A DNA stretch of 64,000 nucleotides from Acinetobacter sp. WCHA45. GTDB lineage: Bacteria; Pseudomonadota; Gammaproteobacteria; Pseudomonadales; Moraxellaceae. The notes under the pieces were generated by a model. The model saw nothing but the letters and a program-made list of their open reading frames with translations. It made no database searches and was not told the DNA's origin. Below are positions 45,901 to 54,719 of the stretch, in pieces; the stretch's first letter is position 1, and the number at the start of each line of letters is the position of its first letter. The translations under genes and the position numbers were made by a program. The stretch lies in NCBI RefSeq assembly GCF_002165255.2, contig NZ_CP028561.1:1-64000 (forward strand), read 5' to 3'.

Positions 45901-46029
45901 ATTTTCTTTGGTCCGATGGCGGTTGCGATTATGGGTGGCTTGATTGTGGCTACCCTGTTGACCCTGTTTTTCCTGCCTGCACTCTATGCAGCGTGGTTTA
46001 AGGTCAAGAAAGCAACACATCTATCATAA
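42901..46029 (+). CDS. RND efflux pump, inner-membrane permease
   Basis: 1042-residue proton-driven drug exporter of the HAE1 type. Seen: TM1 near 13-33, the proton-relay pair D402/D403 in LVDDAIIAVEMM of TM4, a second relay region in the C-terminal half (GTIALSGMIMRNSLILIDQ), and two large periplasmic loops. The start MKFNLSEWALKNKGIILYFM is like TriC/MexK-type pumps more than AcrB. No outer-membrane channel gene follows; it must borrow a TolC-like protein from elsewhere. The substrates are unknown. Composition shifts from GC-rich in the first ~250 bp to AT-richer codons later. Confidence 0.94.
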   Translation: MKFNLSEWALKNKGIILYFMLLLGIVGVMSYSKLSQSEDPPFTFKVMVVQTYWPGATAQEVATLVTDRIEKELMTTGQYENIRAYSRPGESMVTFIAKDSYRSEQIPDIWYNVRKKVNDVRSQLPSGVQGPFFNDEFGDTFGNIYVLTGKDFDYAVMKEYADRLQLQLQRVKDVSKVNLVGLQDQKIWIELSNTKAVQLGVPVTAIQEAIQKQNDMAGAGFFETGTDRIQIRVSGHLHSVDDLKKMPLLVGNKTIQLGDVAEVYRGFSEPAQPRMRFMGENGIGIAVSMRKGGDIIALGKNLETEFNSLQKSLPLGMKLQKVSDQPVAVQRSIQEFLKVLAEAVIIVLLVSFFSLGFRTGLVVALSIPLVLAMTFAGMSLFDVGLHKISLGALILALGLLVDDAIIAVEMMAIKMEQGYSRLKAAGFAWQTTAFPMLTGTLITAAGFLPIATAQSGTGEYTRSIFQVVTIALIVSWIAAVLFVPYLGEKLLPDFTKQNQQAAWYLRLWARLRKQPAPVVESHGQHHDPYQSKFYQSFRHIVEICITYRKTVIAITVGIFVLSVAMFKLVPQQFFPPSNRAEILVDLKLEEGASLTATEQAVHKVEQFLSKQKGIDNYVAYVGTGSPRFYLPLDQQLPQASFAQFVVLASSLDDRDEIRRSLETQIKQLLPQVRTRVSLLENGPPVGYPLQYRVSGEDLATVRAEAQKVAKVLSEDPNTTNVHLDWGEPSKIIAIEIDQDRARQMGVSSVDLANFLNASVTGAVMNQYREKRELIEIRLRGDKSERVEVASLANLAVPTTKGTTVPLAQIAKIESRFEEGLIWHRNRLPTITVRADIRTNLQPATVVQQLADKMQALRADLPNGYLVEVGGTVEESAKGQNSVNAGMPLFLAVVMTLLMIQLRSMSRATIVLLTAPLGLIGVVAFLLLFNKPFGFVAMLGTIALSGMIMRNSLILIDQIEQDIQAGHEPWDAVIGATMRRFRPIVLTALAAVLAMIPLSRSIFFGPMAVAIMGGLIVATLLTLFFLPALYAAWFKVKKATHLS

Positions 46030-46161
46030 TTATTTTGTGAATAAAGGTGCGAAATATTGAAAATTTCAATATAGTAGCACCTATATTTTAAGACCAAAAA
46101 ATAATTGAATTTCATTGCATGACTGGTTTGGCAAAATGCAGTGAATGAGGTGATCTAGAGC

Positions 46162-46539
46162 ATGGGGCAAGACAATATTGAGCAGCATCGCCGTTATGTG
46201 GCGATTTCGTACGTGTTCATGTTTCTTGCATTATTTACAATCGTGTTTGCAGTGTTTGCGTATCTGCTGGCACGAAAAGTTGCGACTGCGAATAATGCTG
46301 AAGTATGGATACACGCGCATGCACTGTGGATTATGCGTAATGTGCTGCTGTTTATTCTAATGGCTTTCTTTGCTGCCCTGTGGTTTATTCCACTGTTCTT
46401 TTTTGCATGGGATAGTGCATTGTGGGTGACAGGAATGACCGTTGCAGGTGTGATTTTCAGTGCAATCGCATGGTTGTTTTTATTAAATGCATGGATCAAA
46501 GGTGTTGCTAAGTATTTTAAAAATAAAGCGGTATTCTAA
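46162..46539 (+). CDS. Small inner-membrane protein of unknown function
   Basis: 125-residue protein with three predicted membrane helices (about 12-36, 55-80, 84-112) and a polar N-terminus MGQDNIEQHRRYVA. The arrangement and the HALWIMRNVLLF segment between helices are reminiscent of short DUF4870-like membrane proteins, but I do not recognise the family with confidence. It is followed by a hairpin and then dnaJ, so it is probably transcribed alone. ATG 46162 has GAGG/TGATC upstream, a moderate ribosome binding site. Confidence 0.75.
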   Translation: MGQDNIEQHRRYVAISYVFMFLALFTIVFAVFAYLLARKVATANNAEVWIHAHALWIMRNVLLFILMAFFAALWFIPLFFFAWDSALWVTGMTVAGVIFSAIAWLFLLNAWIKGVAKYFKNKAVF

Positions 46540-46594
46540 TTTTATCGCTTTTTTATTGTGCTAGACCTTGTAAATTTATAGTAGTGCCCACATT

Positions 46595-46637
46595 AAGGCT
46601 CTGTTGACTTTGTTAATAAAATGTCAACAGAGCTTAT
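46595..46637. terminator. Terminator between the small membrane gene and dnaJ
   Basis: agctctgttgaca-type arms: gctctgttgac/gtcaacagagc around a 16-base loop containing TTAATAAA, followed by TTATTTATTT. It lies 44 bp before the dnaJ start and may also be part of the dnaJ 5' leader. Confidence 0.65.
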
Positions 46638-46682
46638 TTATTTGTAGAGATTGAACCAATTCCGTGAGGAGCATCGCCAACC

Positions 46683-47801
46683 ATGGCTAAACGTGATTAT
46701 TATGAGGTTTTAGGCGTTTCGAAAACCGCAAGTGATGATGAGATTAAAAAAGCCTATCGTAAGTTGGCGATGAAATATCATCCAGATCGTAACCCAGACA
46801 ATGCTGAAGCGGAAGAAAAGTTTAAAGAAGCAGCAGAGGCTTACGAAGTACTTTCTGATGGCGAAAAACGCAGCATGTATGATCGTGCTGGCCATAGCGC
46901 TTTTGAGGGCGGTTTTGGTGGCGGCGGTGGCTTCGGTGGTGGTTTTAGTGCAGAAGACATCTTTAGCCAATTTGGTGATATTTTTGGTGGTGCTTTCGGT
47001 GGTGGCGGTGGTCGCCAACAACAACGCCAACGTCGTGGCTCTGATCTTCGCTATGTGATGGAATTGACGCTTGAAGAAGCAGTCAAAGGCGTGAAAAAAA
47101 CGATTACTTTTACTGCACCAGCGCCGTGTGAAACATGTGATGGTAAAGGTTCTAAGAATCCAAATGATGTTGAGACGTGTCGTACCTGCCATGGTGCTGG
47201 TCAAGTACGTATGCAGCAAGGTTTCTTCTCAGTTCAACAAACTTGTAGTACTTGCCGCGGGCAAGGCAAAATTATCAAAAACCCTTGTAATACCTGTCAT
47301 GGTTCGGGTGTTGCCGATCGTCAACAAACGCTTGAAGTCACTATTCCTGCTGGTGTGGACAACGGCGATCGTGTTCGCTTAACAGGTAAAGGTGAAGCGA
47401 TTCGTGATGGTCAAGCGGGTGATTTATACGTTGAAGTCGTAGTTCGTGAACACGAAGTCTTCCAACGTGACGGTGCAGATCTATATATGGATGTGCCAGT
47501 CAGTATTGCCGATGCTGCATTGGGCAAAGAAATTGAAATCCCGACGCTTGATGGTCGCGTCAGCTTAAAAATCCCAGAAGGTACTCAAACAGGTAAGCTA
47601 TTCCGCTTACGTGGTAAAGGTGTTCGTCCTGTACGTAGCAGCATGGTCGGTGACTTATTGTGCCGTATCGTGGTAGAAACACCTGTGAATTTAAACAGTC
47701 GCCAACGTGAATTGTTGAAAGAATTACAAGCGTCGTTTGATGGTGATGGTCATGCTGCATCACCAAAGAAAAAATCTTTCTTTGATCGCTTGTTTGATTA
47801 A
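46683..47801 (+). CDS. dnaJ: Chaperone protein DnaJ
   Basis: Hsp40 co-chaperone that stimulates DnaK ATPase and delivers clients. 372 residues: J-domain with HPD ([10 protein letters not shown], about 29-38), G/F-rich linker with [12 protein letters not shown] near 76-90, four zinc-finger CxxCxGxG repeats ([32 protein letters not shown], about 147-211) and a C-terminal beta-sandwich. A good ribosome binding site (GAGGAG) precedes ATG 46683. dnaK is not adjacent in this window. The gene is followed by its own terminator, so it forms a monocistronic unit here. Confidence 0.98.
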   Translation: MAKRDYYEVLGVSKTASDDEIKKAYRKLAMKYHPDRNPDNAEAEEKFKEAAEAYEVLSDGEKRSMYDRAGHSAFEGGFGGGGGFGGGFSAEDIFSQFGDIFGGAFGGGGGRQQQRQRRGSDLRYVMELTLEEAVKGVKKTITFTAPAPCETCDGKGSKNPNDVETCRTCHGAGQVRMQQGFFSVQQTCSTCRGQGKIIKNPCNTCHGSGVADRQQTLEVTIPAGVDNGDRVRLTGKGEAIRDGQAGDLYVEVVVREHEVFQRDGADLYMDVPVSIADAALGKEIEIPTLDGRVSLKIPEGTQTGKLFRLRGKGVRPVRSSMVGDLLCRIVVETPVNLNSRQRELLKELQASFDGDGHAASPKKKSFFDRLFD

Positions 47802-47812
47802 TTAGCATCAAT

Positions 47813-47839
47813 AAAAAACCTGCTGCGGCAGGTTTTTTT
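47813..47839 (+). terminator. dnaJ terminator
   Basis: aaaaaacctgc/gcaggtttttt with a TGCG loop, 12 bp after the stop. Confidence 0.93.
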
Positions 47840-47881
47840 ATGGGAATTTTTTAGCGTAGGCACAGAGTTTTGCTATAGTAG

Positions 47882-48736
<855 letters not shown>

Positions 48737-48757
48737 AAGGTACTTTTTTGTACTATA

Positions 48758-48804
48758 AAAGAGCTTGTTGAGCTTTCTTTCTGATAGAGATACAACAAGC
48801 TCTT
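48758..48804 (+). terminator. Long-loop hairpin after dapB
   Basis: aagagcttgttg/caacaagctctt, 12-bp arms with a loop of about 22 bases. There is no good T run on the + strand, so it is a weaker terminator or an RNA 3'-end structure. Confidence 0.5.
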
Positions 48805-48831
48805 GCCATCATTACAACAATTGAGCATGAC

Positions 48832-49479
48832 ATGAATAAAAAGCATATTGTTCTTGCTACACTGCTAAGTGCGACAAGTTTAGTCGTCAGTGCCGCAGAA
48901 GCACCTAAACTGAGTTTACATCGCAATAATATTAAAGTTTGGACCTACCAAACAGAGAATAATCCGGTCTTTCAGTACAAAGCAGAAACGACTTTTGATG
49001 TGCCTTTGGAACGGGCAGTTGCGGTAGTACTTGATGTTGAGCGCACACCCCAATGGGTGCCTTATGTTGCTAAGGCACAGCTTTTGTCTCGGGATGAAAA
49101 GAAAGGGGAATTTACCCTGTATATGCTGTTAGATTTCCCATTTCCTTTGAAAGACCGTGACTTGGTCATTAAAGGCAAAATGAATAAGAATGCTGATGGC
49201 AGTATTAGTATTAAGAATAACGCGATTAAAAATAGTTACCCTGAACAACCTGATGTGATTCGTTTGAATCAATATACAGGAGATTGGACGTTCCAAAGAC
49301 TTGCCAATAATAAGGTTAAAGTTATGACTAGTGGTTATGCCGACCCAGCAGGTTCGATTCCATTGAGTTTTGTGAATATGTTTGTGCAGCAGCAACCGTA
49401 TCAAATGCTGATGAAGATGAGGAAAGAAATTTACAACCCATTATATGCACAGCCACATTTGCCTGAATTGCTTAAATAA
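48832..49479 (+). CDS. Secreted START-domain lipid-binding-like protein
   Basis: 215 residues with a signal peptide (MNKKHIVLATLLSATSLVVSA, cleavage near SAAEA) and a START/Bet v 1-like fold: the core AETTFDVPLERAVAVVLDVE near 51-70, TPQWVPYVAKAQLLSR, FPFPLKDRDLVIKG, and a C-terminal helix with QPYQMLMKMRKEIYNP. START proteins bind lipids in a deep pocket; the substrate in bacteria is usually unknown. It has its own terminator and is divergent in role from the LysR gene beyond. Confidence 0.85.
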   Translation: MNKKHIVLATLLSATSLVVSAAEAPKLSLHRNNIKVWTYQTENNPVFQYKAETTFDVPLERAVAVVLDVERTPQWVPYVAKAQLLSRDEKKGEFTLYMLLDFPFPLKDRDLVIKGKMNKNADGSISIKNNAIKNSYPEQPDVIRLNQYTGDWTFQRLANNKVKVMTSGYADPAGSIPLSFVNMFVQQQPYQMLMKMRKEIYNPLYAQPHLPELLK

Positions 49480-49490
49480 ATCTAAGAGTG

Positions 49491-49517
49491 AAAAGCCTGA
49501 TTCAATCAGGCTTTTTT
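49491..49517. terminator. Terminator after the START gene
   Basis: aaaagcctgatt/aatcaggctttt perfect repeat followed by TTTTTA, 11 bp after the stop. Confidence 0.92.
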
Positions 49518-49777
49518 ATGCACTGATACATTAGCCAGCTTGCCACCGAAGGGATGAGCAAACTCGAAAAAACCATCCCTATCCAGACCAGCATCCGGAT
49601 GATAAAGGTCGGTGAAGCAGGATTAAACTCAACCAAATTGAGCGATACACAGATTGTTCGCTTAATCTTTTTCACTATTCTGTTGATGGCTGCAATTTTG
49701 CGATGATTATTGTTGCTAAAAAATAGATGAATTTGCAAAATATAGTTGACTAAATATCAATAATTAACGAGGTGGCA

Positions 49778-50680
49778 ATGAAATCTACGGTAGAAGAACT
49801 ACTTGCTTTTATGACCATTGTCGATACAGGATCGTTTATTGCTGCTGCTGAGCGGCTTGGACAGACGGCATCGGGAATGAGCCGCTCTCTCAGTCGTCTA
49901 GAGTCAAAGCTTGGAGTCACCTTGCTAGAGCGCACGACTCGAAAGTTAAAACTGACCCAAGAAGGACAACAATTTTTACAACATGCGCGTAAAATTCTCA
50001 GTGATTTAAGTGCAGCTGAAGAAGCTCTAGAAAAATCGGATCAGGATACCTCGGGTGTGATTCGGATTGACTCAGCCACGCCGTTTATTCTGCATGTCAT
50101 TACGCCATTGGTACATAAGTTCAGACAAAGTTATCCCAATATTGAGATTGAGCTGAATAGTAATGATTTAGTGATAGATCTATTAGAACATAAGACTGAT
50201 GTGGCGTTTCGTTTTGGTGAATTACATGATTCCAGTCTGCATGCGAAATTGGTGTGTAAAAGCCGAATTTATATTGTAGCCAGTCCTGAATATTTACAGC
50301 GTAAGGGGAGACCTGTACAAGCTCAGACATTAATTGAGCATGATGTGATTGGCTTCACCCGTCCCACTTATATCAATACTTGGCCCATTAAAATTGATGG
50401 TGAGTATTTTCAAGCCCAACCGAAAGTAAAAGCATCGAGTGGCGAAACTGTTCGACAACTCTGTTTGCGTGGGCAGGGCATTGCCCGATTATCAGAATTT
50501 GAAATCTGGCAGGATATGAAAGAAGGGCGCCTTGAAGCACTATTTGAAGATCAGATTGAGCAGTCTTATCAAAGCATCCATGCTGTGTATTATCAACAAG
50601 CGCATTTGCCGAAACGGGTTCGCTTATTTATTGAGTTTTTGACTGAGCAGTTAAGTCATGGATTTTTTGTTTGCCAATAG
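49778..50680 (+). CDS. LysR-family transcriptional regulator
   Basis: 300-residue regulator with the N-terminal winged helix-turn-helix (LLAFMTIVDTGSFIAAAERL, then TASGMSRSLSRLESKLGVTL and ERTTRKLKLTQEG at about 5-70) and a C-terminal effector domain. ATG 49778 was chosen over GTG 49772 because ACGAGG lies 6 bp upstream of it. Targets are unknown; LysR proteins often control a divergent neighbour, yet here no convincing divergent gene exists, and the ahr-like gene downstream is convergent. The subtype resembles the DhcR/YhjC-like clade, without certainty. Confidence 0.9.
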   Translation: MKSTVEELLAFMTIVDTGSFIAAAERLGQTASGMSRSLSRLESKLGVTLLERTTRKLKLTQEGQQFLQHARKILSDLSAAEEALEKSDQDTSGVIRIDSATPFILHVITPLVHKFRQSYPNIEIELNSNDLVIDLLEHKTDVAFRFGELHDSSLHAKLVCKSRIYIVASPEYLQRKGRPVQAQTLIEHDVIGFTRPTYINTWPIKIDGEYFQAQPKVKASSGETVRQLCLRGQGIARLSEFEIWQDMKEGRLEALFEDQIEQSYQSIHAVYYQQAHLPKRVRLFIEFLTEQLSHGFFVCQ

Positions 50681-51051
50681 CTGTTTCGGCAAGTTTGAGT
50701 TCTAAAACTTGAACAAGTTGTCCAGTCGGTTGTTGTACTGCAACTTTGACCTGTTGCTGTTGTTGCTGGCGACATATAAACTCCACTGTCGGGAGTAGCA
50801 AACTCGACATGATCACGCCATTTTCGGTCGGTTGTTTATAGGTCAGCCTGAGTGTACTTTGTTGGGCCTGAGTCTGCACTTTTTCCAGCCGCCAAAACTC
50901 ATAAGTCTGTTGATTCTGGGTTTTTAAATAGTCCTGTGCCAAATCAGCATTTTCTGTGTTTAAATGCAGGGCATGCGTTGACCACCGAAATCCGCCAAGC
51001 AATTCAACAGTTGGCGGATTGGGTGAGAGAGCGTATGTTGTCGGTTTTAAA
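50628..51051 (-). CDS. Possible hypothetical protein or gene remnant
   Basis: Frame open on the minus strand across the 371-bp space between the LysR and ahr stops, overlapping the end of the LysR gene by 53 bp. It reads LKPTTYALSPNPPTVELLGG near its beginning and ends HDLTAQSKTQ, with a run of six glutamines in the middle. Codons look native, but there is no ATG with a ribosome binding site between the ahr stop and the coherent part; the first ATG available lies inside ahr at 51179. It could be a remnant whose 5' end was lost, or an unusual TTG-started gene. No family recognised. Confidence 0.35.
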
Positions 51052-52077
51052 TTAATCAAAGTCTGCTTTAAGTACGATACGATAACGTGCTTGACCTGAA
51101 TGGAGTCGTTCAATGGCTTCATTGAGTTGAGACATTGGAAATAGCTCAATTTGTGGCGCAATATTTTTACGTGCGGCAAATTGTAGTAGTTGACGCAGTG
51201 CTAAAGGTGACCCAGTTGGTGAAGCTGTAACCGATTTGGCACCACTCATGATAGTACCTACAGAAACTGGAATAGGCTCTAAGGTAATACCCAAGAAATG
51301 CATACTACCATTCGGTGCCAAGGTATTGAGATAGGCTTGCCAATTCAGAGTTACGTTGACGGTACTAAGCAATAGATCAAATTTGCCACGTTGTGCTTTG
51401 ATCGCTTGAGCATCACGACTATTCACCACATGGTCAGCGCCCATGGCTTTGAGTTCTTCAGTTTTGTCTGGATTTGAACTAAATGCAGTAATCTCACAAC
51501 CCCAAGCTTTAAGTAGTTTGATGGCCATATGCCCTAAACCACCAATCCCAATGACACCAACATGATGGGTGGCCTGAATGTGATGTTTCAGCAAGGGATC
51601 AAATACGGTGATGCCACCACACAGCAATGGTCCTGCACTTTCAGGATCCAAATCTTCTGGTAGAGGAATTACCCATTGCCAACCTGCGCGAACTTTTTCT
51701 GCAAAGCCACCCGCATGACCAACGATAGTCGCAACGCTGCCACCCGTACATAAAACTTGATGACCACCAATACAAGGATCGCATGCTTGACAACTTTCAG
51801 CTGTCCAACCAATGCCAACACGTTGACCAAGTTTCAGTCCTTTGGCTTCTGAACCGAGTGCGATAATTGTGCCAATAATTTCATGTCCAGCGACAGCAGG
51901 ATAAACGGATGAATGCCATTCATTATTGATCACAGACAAATCTGAGTGACATAAACCGCAGTATTCAACTTTAACTTCAACCTGATGTGGCTTTAATTCA
52001 CCTGCATCAAATTGATAAGGAACCAATTGCTCTCCTGCTTTCATTGCAGCATAAGCACGAATTTGGTTATTGCTCAT
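51052..52077 (-). CDS. ahr: Zinc alcohol dehydrogenase / aldehyde reductase, Ahr-like
   Basis: NADPH-dependent medium-chain alcohol dehydrogenase that reduces aldehydes, close in pattern to E. coli Ahr (YjgB). The 341-residue product has the catalytic zinc ligands in [11 protein letters not shown] and AGHEIIG, the structural zinc cysteines [15 protein letters not shown], the Rossmann motif [13 protein letters not shown] near 178-190, and a C-terminal [11 protein letters not shown] almost as in Ahr. Convergent with the LysR gene. It could be a detoxification enzyme for medium-chain aldehydes. Confidence 0.92.
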   Translation of the reverse strand: MSNNQIRAYAAMKAGEQLVPYQFDAGELKPHQVEVKVEYCGLCHSDLSVINNEWHSSVYPAVAGHEIIGTIIALGSEAKGLKLGQRVGIGWTAESCQACDPCIGGHQVLCTGGSVATIVGHAGGFAEKVRAGWQWVIPLPEDLDPESAGPLLCGGITVFDPLLKHHIQATHHVGVIGIGGLGHMAIKLLKAWGCEITAFSSNPDKTEELKAMGADHVVNSRDAQAIKAQRGKFDLLLSTVNVTLNWQAYLNTLAPNGSMHFLGITLEPIPVSVGTIMSGAKSVTASPTGSPLALRQLLQFAARKNIAPQIELFPMSQLNEAIERLHSGQARYRIVLKADFD

Positions 52078-52111
52078 TCGATAACTCCTTGGAAAGCAAA
52101 ATGAATTCGTA

Positions 52112-52666
52112 TTATTTAAAATGACAGTGATTTTCGTGATCGTTGACCATTCCTACCGCTTGCATAAACGCATAACACGTTGTGGGACCAACAAATTTAA
52201 AACCACGTTTCTTCAGTGTTTTTGAAAGTTTTTGACTGAGTTCGGTTTGTGCAGGTGCATCACGATAATGAATGACATCGTTATTTGGAGTCTGATGGTC
52301 AACAAAGGCCCATAGCCAATCAGATACATCACCAACTTCATTTTTGAGTTGCTGCCATGCAATTGCATTGTCTCGAATCGCTTTAAGTTTACCTAGATGA
52401 CGAATTAATCCTGCATCACTCAGTTTGTCTTCGAGTTGACCATCAGTAAACTCAGCAATCTTAGTAATTGGATAGTGAAAGAAGTGTGAACGGTAATTCT
52501 CGCGCTTTTTTAGCACGGTAATCCATGATAATCCAGCTTGTTGACCTTCAAGACAAAGCATCTCAAATAATCGATTTTCATCTTGTTCTACTTTGCCCCA
52601 TTCTTCATCGTGGTAGCTAATATAGAGTGGATCATTGGAGCACCAGCCACAGCGTTGAATCGTCAT
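52112..52666 (-). CDS. tag: DNA-3-methyladenine glycosylase I
   Basis: Base-excision enzyme removing 3-methyladenine. The 184-residue product has the Tag start [20 protein letters not shown] (zinc Cys at residues 5 and 8), the glycosylase segment [20 protein letters not shown] near 33-52, and the zinc-binding C-terminal DHENHCHF. It lies 34 bp upstream of ahr on the same strand, and 32 bp downstream of a small gene; a loose operon is likely. Confidence 0.96.
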   Translation of the reverse strand: MTIQRCGWCSNDPLYISYHDEEWGKVEQDENRLFEMLCLEGQQAGLSWITVLKKRENYRSHFFHYPITKIAEFTDGQLEDKLSDAGLIRHLGKLKAIRDNAIAWQQLKNEVGDVSDWLWAFVDHQTPNNDVIHYRDAPAQTELSQKLSKTLKKRGFKFVGPTTCYAFMQAVGMVNDHENHCHFK

Positions 52667-52698
52667 ATTTGATGCTTCCTATTGTTATTCATATAAAA

Positions 52699-52947
52699 TC
52701 ATGAAAGTGTGAATGCCACCCATTCATTTGGGCGAGTGTCCCAATAATACAGTTCAGCTGTATTTAAATCAGTAAATTTCAGCCAAAAGTCCTTGCCTGA
52801 TTTATCTGCAAAACCTGTGCTGATCAGTAGGGCATCTTCAGTAATTTCCATGATCCAGCCCTGATAGCTGGTGCCATTGATAATGATTTTCTGCTGATTA
52901 CCTGATTCTGCAAATTCAACCAGACGTTCAATCAATGCTTCTGACAT
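52699..52947 (-). CDS. Small conserved-looking protein, SH3/Sm-like strand pattern
   Basis: 82 residues with no signal peptide or membrane helix. After an acidic helix (ALIERLVEFAES) come short strands: KIIINGTSYQGWIMEITEDA, LLISTG, DFWLKFTDLNTAELYYWD. This alternation is like small beta-barrels (Sm/SH3), but the family is not recognised. It sits in the tag - M23 - mutY cluster on the minus strand, 10 bp after the M23 gene stop, so it belongs to that transcript. Confidence 0.7.
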   Translation of the reverse strand: MSEALIERLVEFAESGNQQKIIINGTSYQGWIMEITEDALLISTGFADKSGKDFWLKFTDLNTAELYYWDTRPNEWVAFTLS

Positions 52948-52956
52948 GCTGTATTC

Positions 52957-53493
52957 CTAACGTAAGTATGGGTATGGATTGACTGCGCCACGCCCTTTGC
53001 CATTGAGATAAATGCCATAGTGTAAATGTGGGGCGGTATGGCGAGCATTGCCTGTATTGCCCACATAGCCGATCAGGTCACCTTTGCGGACATAATCCCC
53101 AACATTGAGACCACGTTTGTGACCATCCAGATGTGCATAATAATGCCATGAACCAGCAGGTCCAAGAATCCAGATCACCTTGCCGCCTAGATTATTATTA
53201 CGTAAATCAGCCACTAAGCCCTCAGTGGCACTATACACTTTCGTACCACGTTCCGCCATGATGTCAATGCCTTCATGACTACGCCCCTGACTGCGTGCTG
53301 CGCCCCAGCTATCTCGCAATTGAGTTCGACTGATCCCCTTGACGGGAACGGGCAGGCGACTGTCCAGACGCATCATCTGGAGCTTGTTCACCTGTGTATT
53401 AGGCAAGGGCACGGGCTTCTTTGGTGCAGTGGTACAGGCTGAAAGGATCAGCATCAATAGGGCAAGAACCGTATGGGAAATCAGGTAACGCAC
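52957..53493 (-). CDS. M23-family metallopeptidase lipoprotein
   Basis: 178-residue lipoprotein with lipobox LSAC (Cys20) and a LytM/M23 domain. Seen: HEGIDIMAERGTKVYSATEG near 93-112 (H-x3-D zinc ligands), GSWHYYAHLDG near 133, and the zinc HxH in TAPHLHYGIY near 158-167. It probably cuts peptidoglycan or activates amidases from the periplasmic face. All zinc ligands present suggests an active enzyme rather than an EnvC/NlpD-type activator. 38 bp from mutY, same strand. Confidence 0.9.
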   Translation of the reverse strand: MRYLISHTVLALLMLILSACTTAPKKPVPLPNTQVNKLQMMRLDSRLPVPVKGISRTQLRDSWGAARSQGRSHEGIDIMAERGTKVYSATEGLVADLRNNNLGGKVIWILGPAGSWHYYAHLDGHKRGLNVGDYVRKGDLIGYVGNTGNARHTAPHLHYGIYLNGKGRGAVNPYPYLR

Positions 53494-53530
53494 ACAAACT
53501 CCTTGCGTTCGAATTTACAGCATGCAGGTT

Positions 53531-54568
53531 TTAGGCCTTTTGTTTGGCTGTAATCAGTTTTTTCATGGCCGTTGGAATGCCTTTGGCAATCGCGGCTTCT
53601 GGACAGAGCCATATTCCATTCAGTTCAATGCTGAGCTGTTCTTTTTGGTCATGTTCCACGTGGAACAGTTGTTCATGCAGTATCCATGTAAAGTGAGTAA
53701 AACTATGACTAATCTGTAGTGATGATACTTGAGCTTGCAGCTTAAATTGTTGTTCAATCTGTTGTAATTCAGTTGCCTCTTCAATGATAGGCAGACAATA
53801 CAAACCTCCCCATAGACCGTGGGCTTCACGTTGTTGCCAAAGCCACTCACGACCTGCTTGAATTAGGAGCACATTCGCCGTTTTAACAGGGACAGGTTTT
53901 TTTGCTTTTTTAAATGGGAGTTCTTGTTCTAAACCTTGTTGATAGGCCTGACAGTGTTGTTGCATTGGGCAGTATAAACACAAAGGCTTTTTCGGTGTGC
54001 AGACGGTAGCACCCAAATCCATGATTGCTTGGGTGTAATCATGGTTACGTTCTTTCGGACACAGCTGTTCCGCAATTTGCCATAAAGCACGCTCATGCTG
54101 TGGCTTGGATAAATCATCTTCAATCGCAAAAAAACGTGCTAAAACTCGTTTCACATTGCCATCCATAATGACGCCATATTGTCGTAAGCCAAGAGACATT
54201 AATGCACCAGCGGTTGAACGGCCAATGCCTGGTAATTCAATCCACTGTTCTAATGTTTCAGGAAACTTTCCTTTCTGCTTTACGATAACAGCGGCTTTGT
54301 GCAGATTGCGTGCACGGGCATAGTAGCCTAAACCAGCCCAATAAGGGGCAACCTCATCCCAACTGGCCTGACCAAGATCGTCTACGGTTGGAAATCTTTC
54401 GATAAAGCGATCAAAATATTGCAGAACAGTTTTAACTTGAGTCTGTTGTAGCATGATTTCTGATACCCACACTTTGTAGGGATCATCAGCGACTTGCCAT
54501 GGTAAATCGTGGCGGCCATGTTGGTCGAACCACGTGAGTAGTGCATCAGAAAATGAGAAATCAGACAT
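53531..54568 (-). CDS. mutY: A/G-specific adenine glycosylase
   Basis: Removes A opposite 8-oxoguanine. The 345-residue product has the helix-hairpin-helix ELPGIGRSTAGALMSLG near 112-128 with the following catalytic Asp in GVIMDGNVKRVL, the [4Fe-4S] ligands C-x6-C-x2-C-x5-C in CTPKKPLCLYCPMQQHC near 194-210, and a C-terminal NUDIX-like 8-oxoG recognition domain. A parS palindrome at 53652-53667 is embedded near the 3' end (its residues LFHVEH). It heads the minus-strand cluster with the M23 gene. Confidence 0.97.
   Translation of the reverse strand: MSDFSFSDALLTWFDQHGRHDLPWQVADDPYKVWVSEIMLQQTQVKTVLQYFDRFIERFPTVDDLGQASWDEVAPYWAGLGYYARARNLHKAAVIVKQKGKFPETLEQWIELPGIGRSTAGALMSLGLRQYGVIMDGNVKRVLARFFAIEDDLSKPQHERALWQIAEQLCPKERNHDYTQAIMDLGATVCTPKKPLCLYCPMQQHCQAYQQGLEQELPFKKAKKPVPVKTANVLLIQAGREWLWQQREAHGLWGGLYCLPIIEEATELQQIEQQFKLQAQVSSLQISHSFTHFTWILHEQLFHVEHDQKEQLSIELNGIWLCPEAAIAKGIPTAMKKLITAKQKA
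53652..53667. other. Perfect parS site inside mutY
   Basis: tgttccacgtggaaca is a perfect 16-bp palindrome, the C-variant of the parS consensus and the same core as at 3077. It is about 54 kb from dnaA, extending the ParB-loading zone. Confidence 0.9.
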
Positions 54569-54719
54569 GAATCAGAACAATCAAAAGCAGAGGCTTAGTA
54601 TAATGAAAATATAATCGTGGACTTATTTAAATGATAAAAACATTTGTTCGTGTGTAGGAGACATAAATGCCACCTACACAGAATGAAGTCTTTGTGAAAG
54701 TTTATGCCAATATTTTGAA

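Noticed and set aside
46595..46637. Inverted repeat resembling an IS end (ggctctgttgac)
   Set aside because: Both arms are close together with no transposase and no target duplication; a terminator explains it.
49502..49738. 78-residue minus-strand frame with a hydrophobic C-terminal half
   Set aside because: No ribosome binding site at its ATG and its end runs through the START-gene terminator; a short membrane peptide from a later start cannot be excluded.
50852..51055. 67-residue + strand frame ending in [11 protein letters not shown]
   Set aside because: Opposite to the better-looking minus-strand frame; no ribosome binding site. Both cannot be real.
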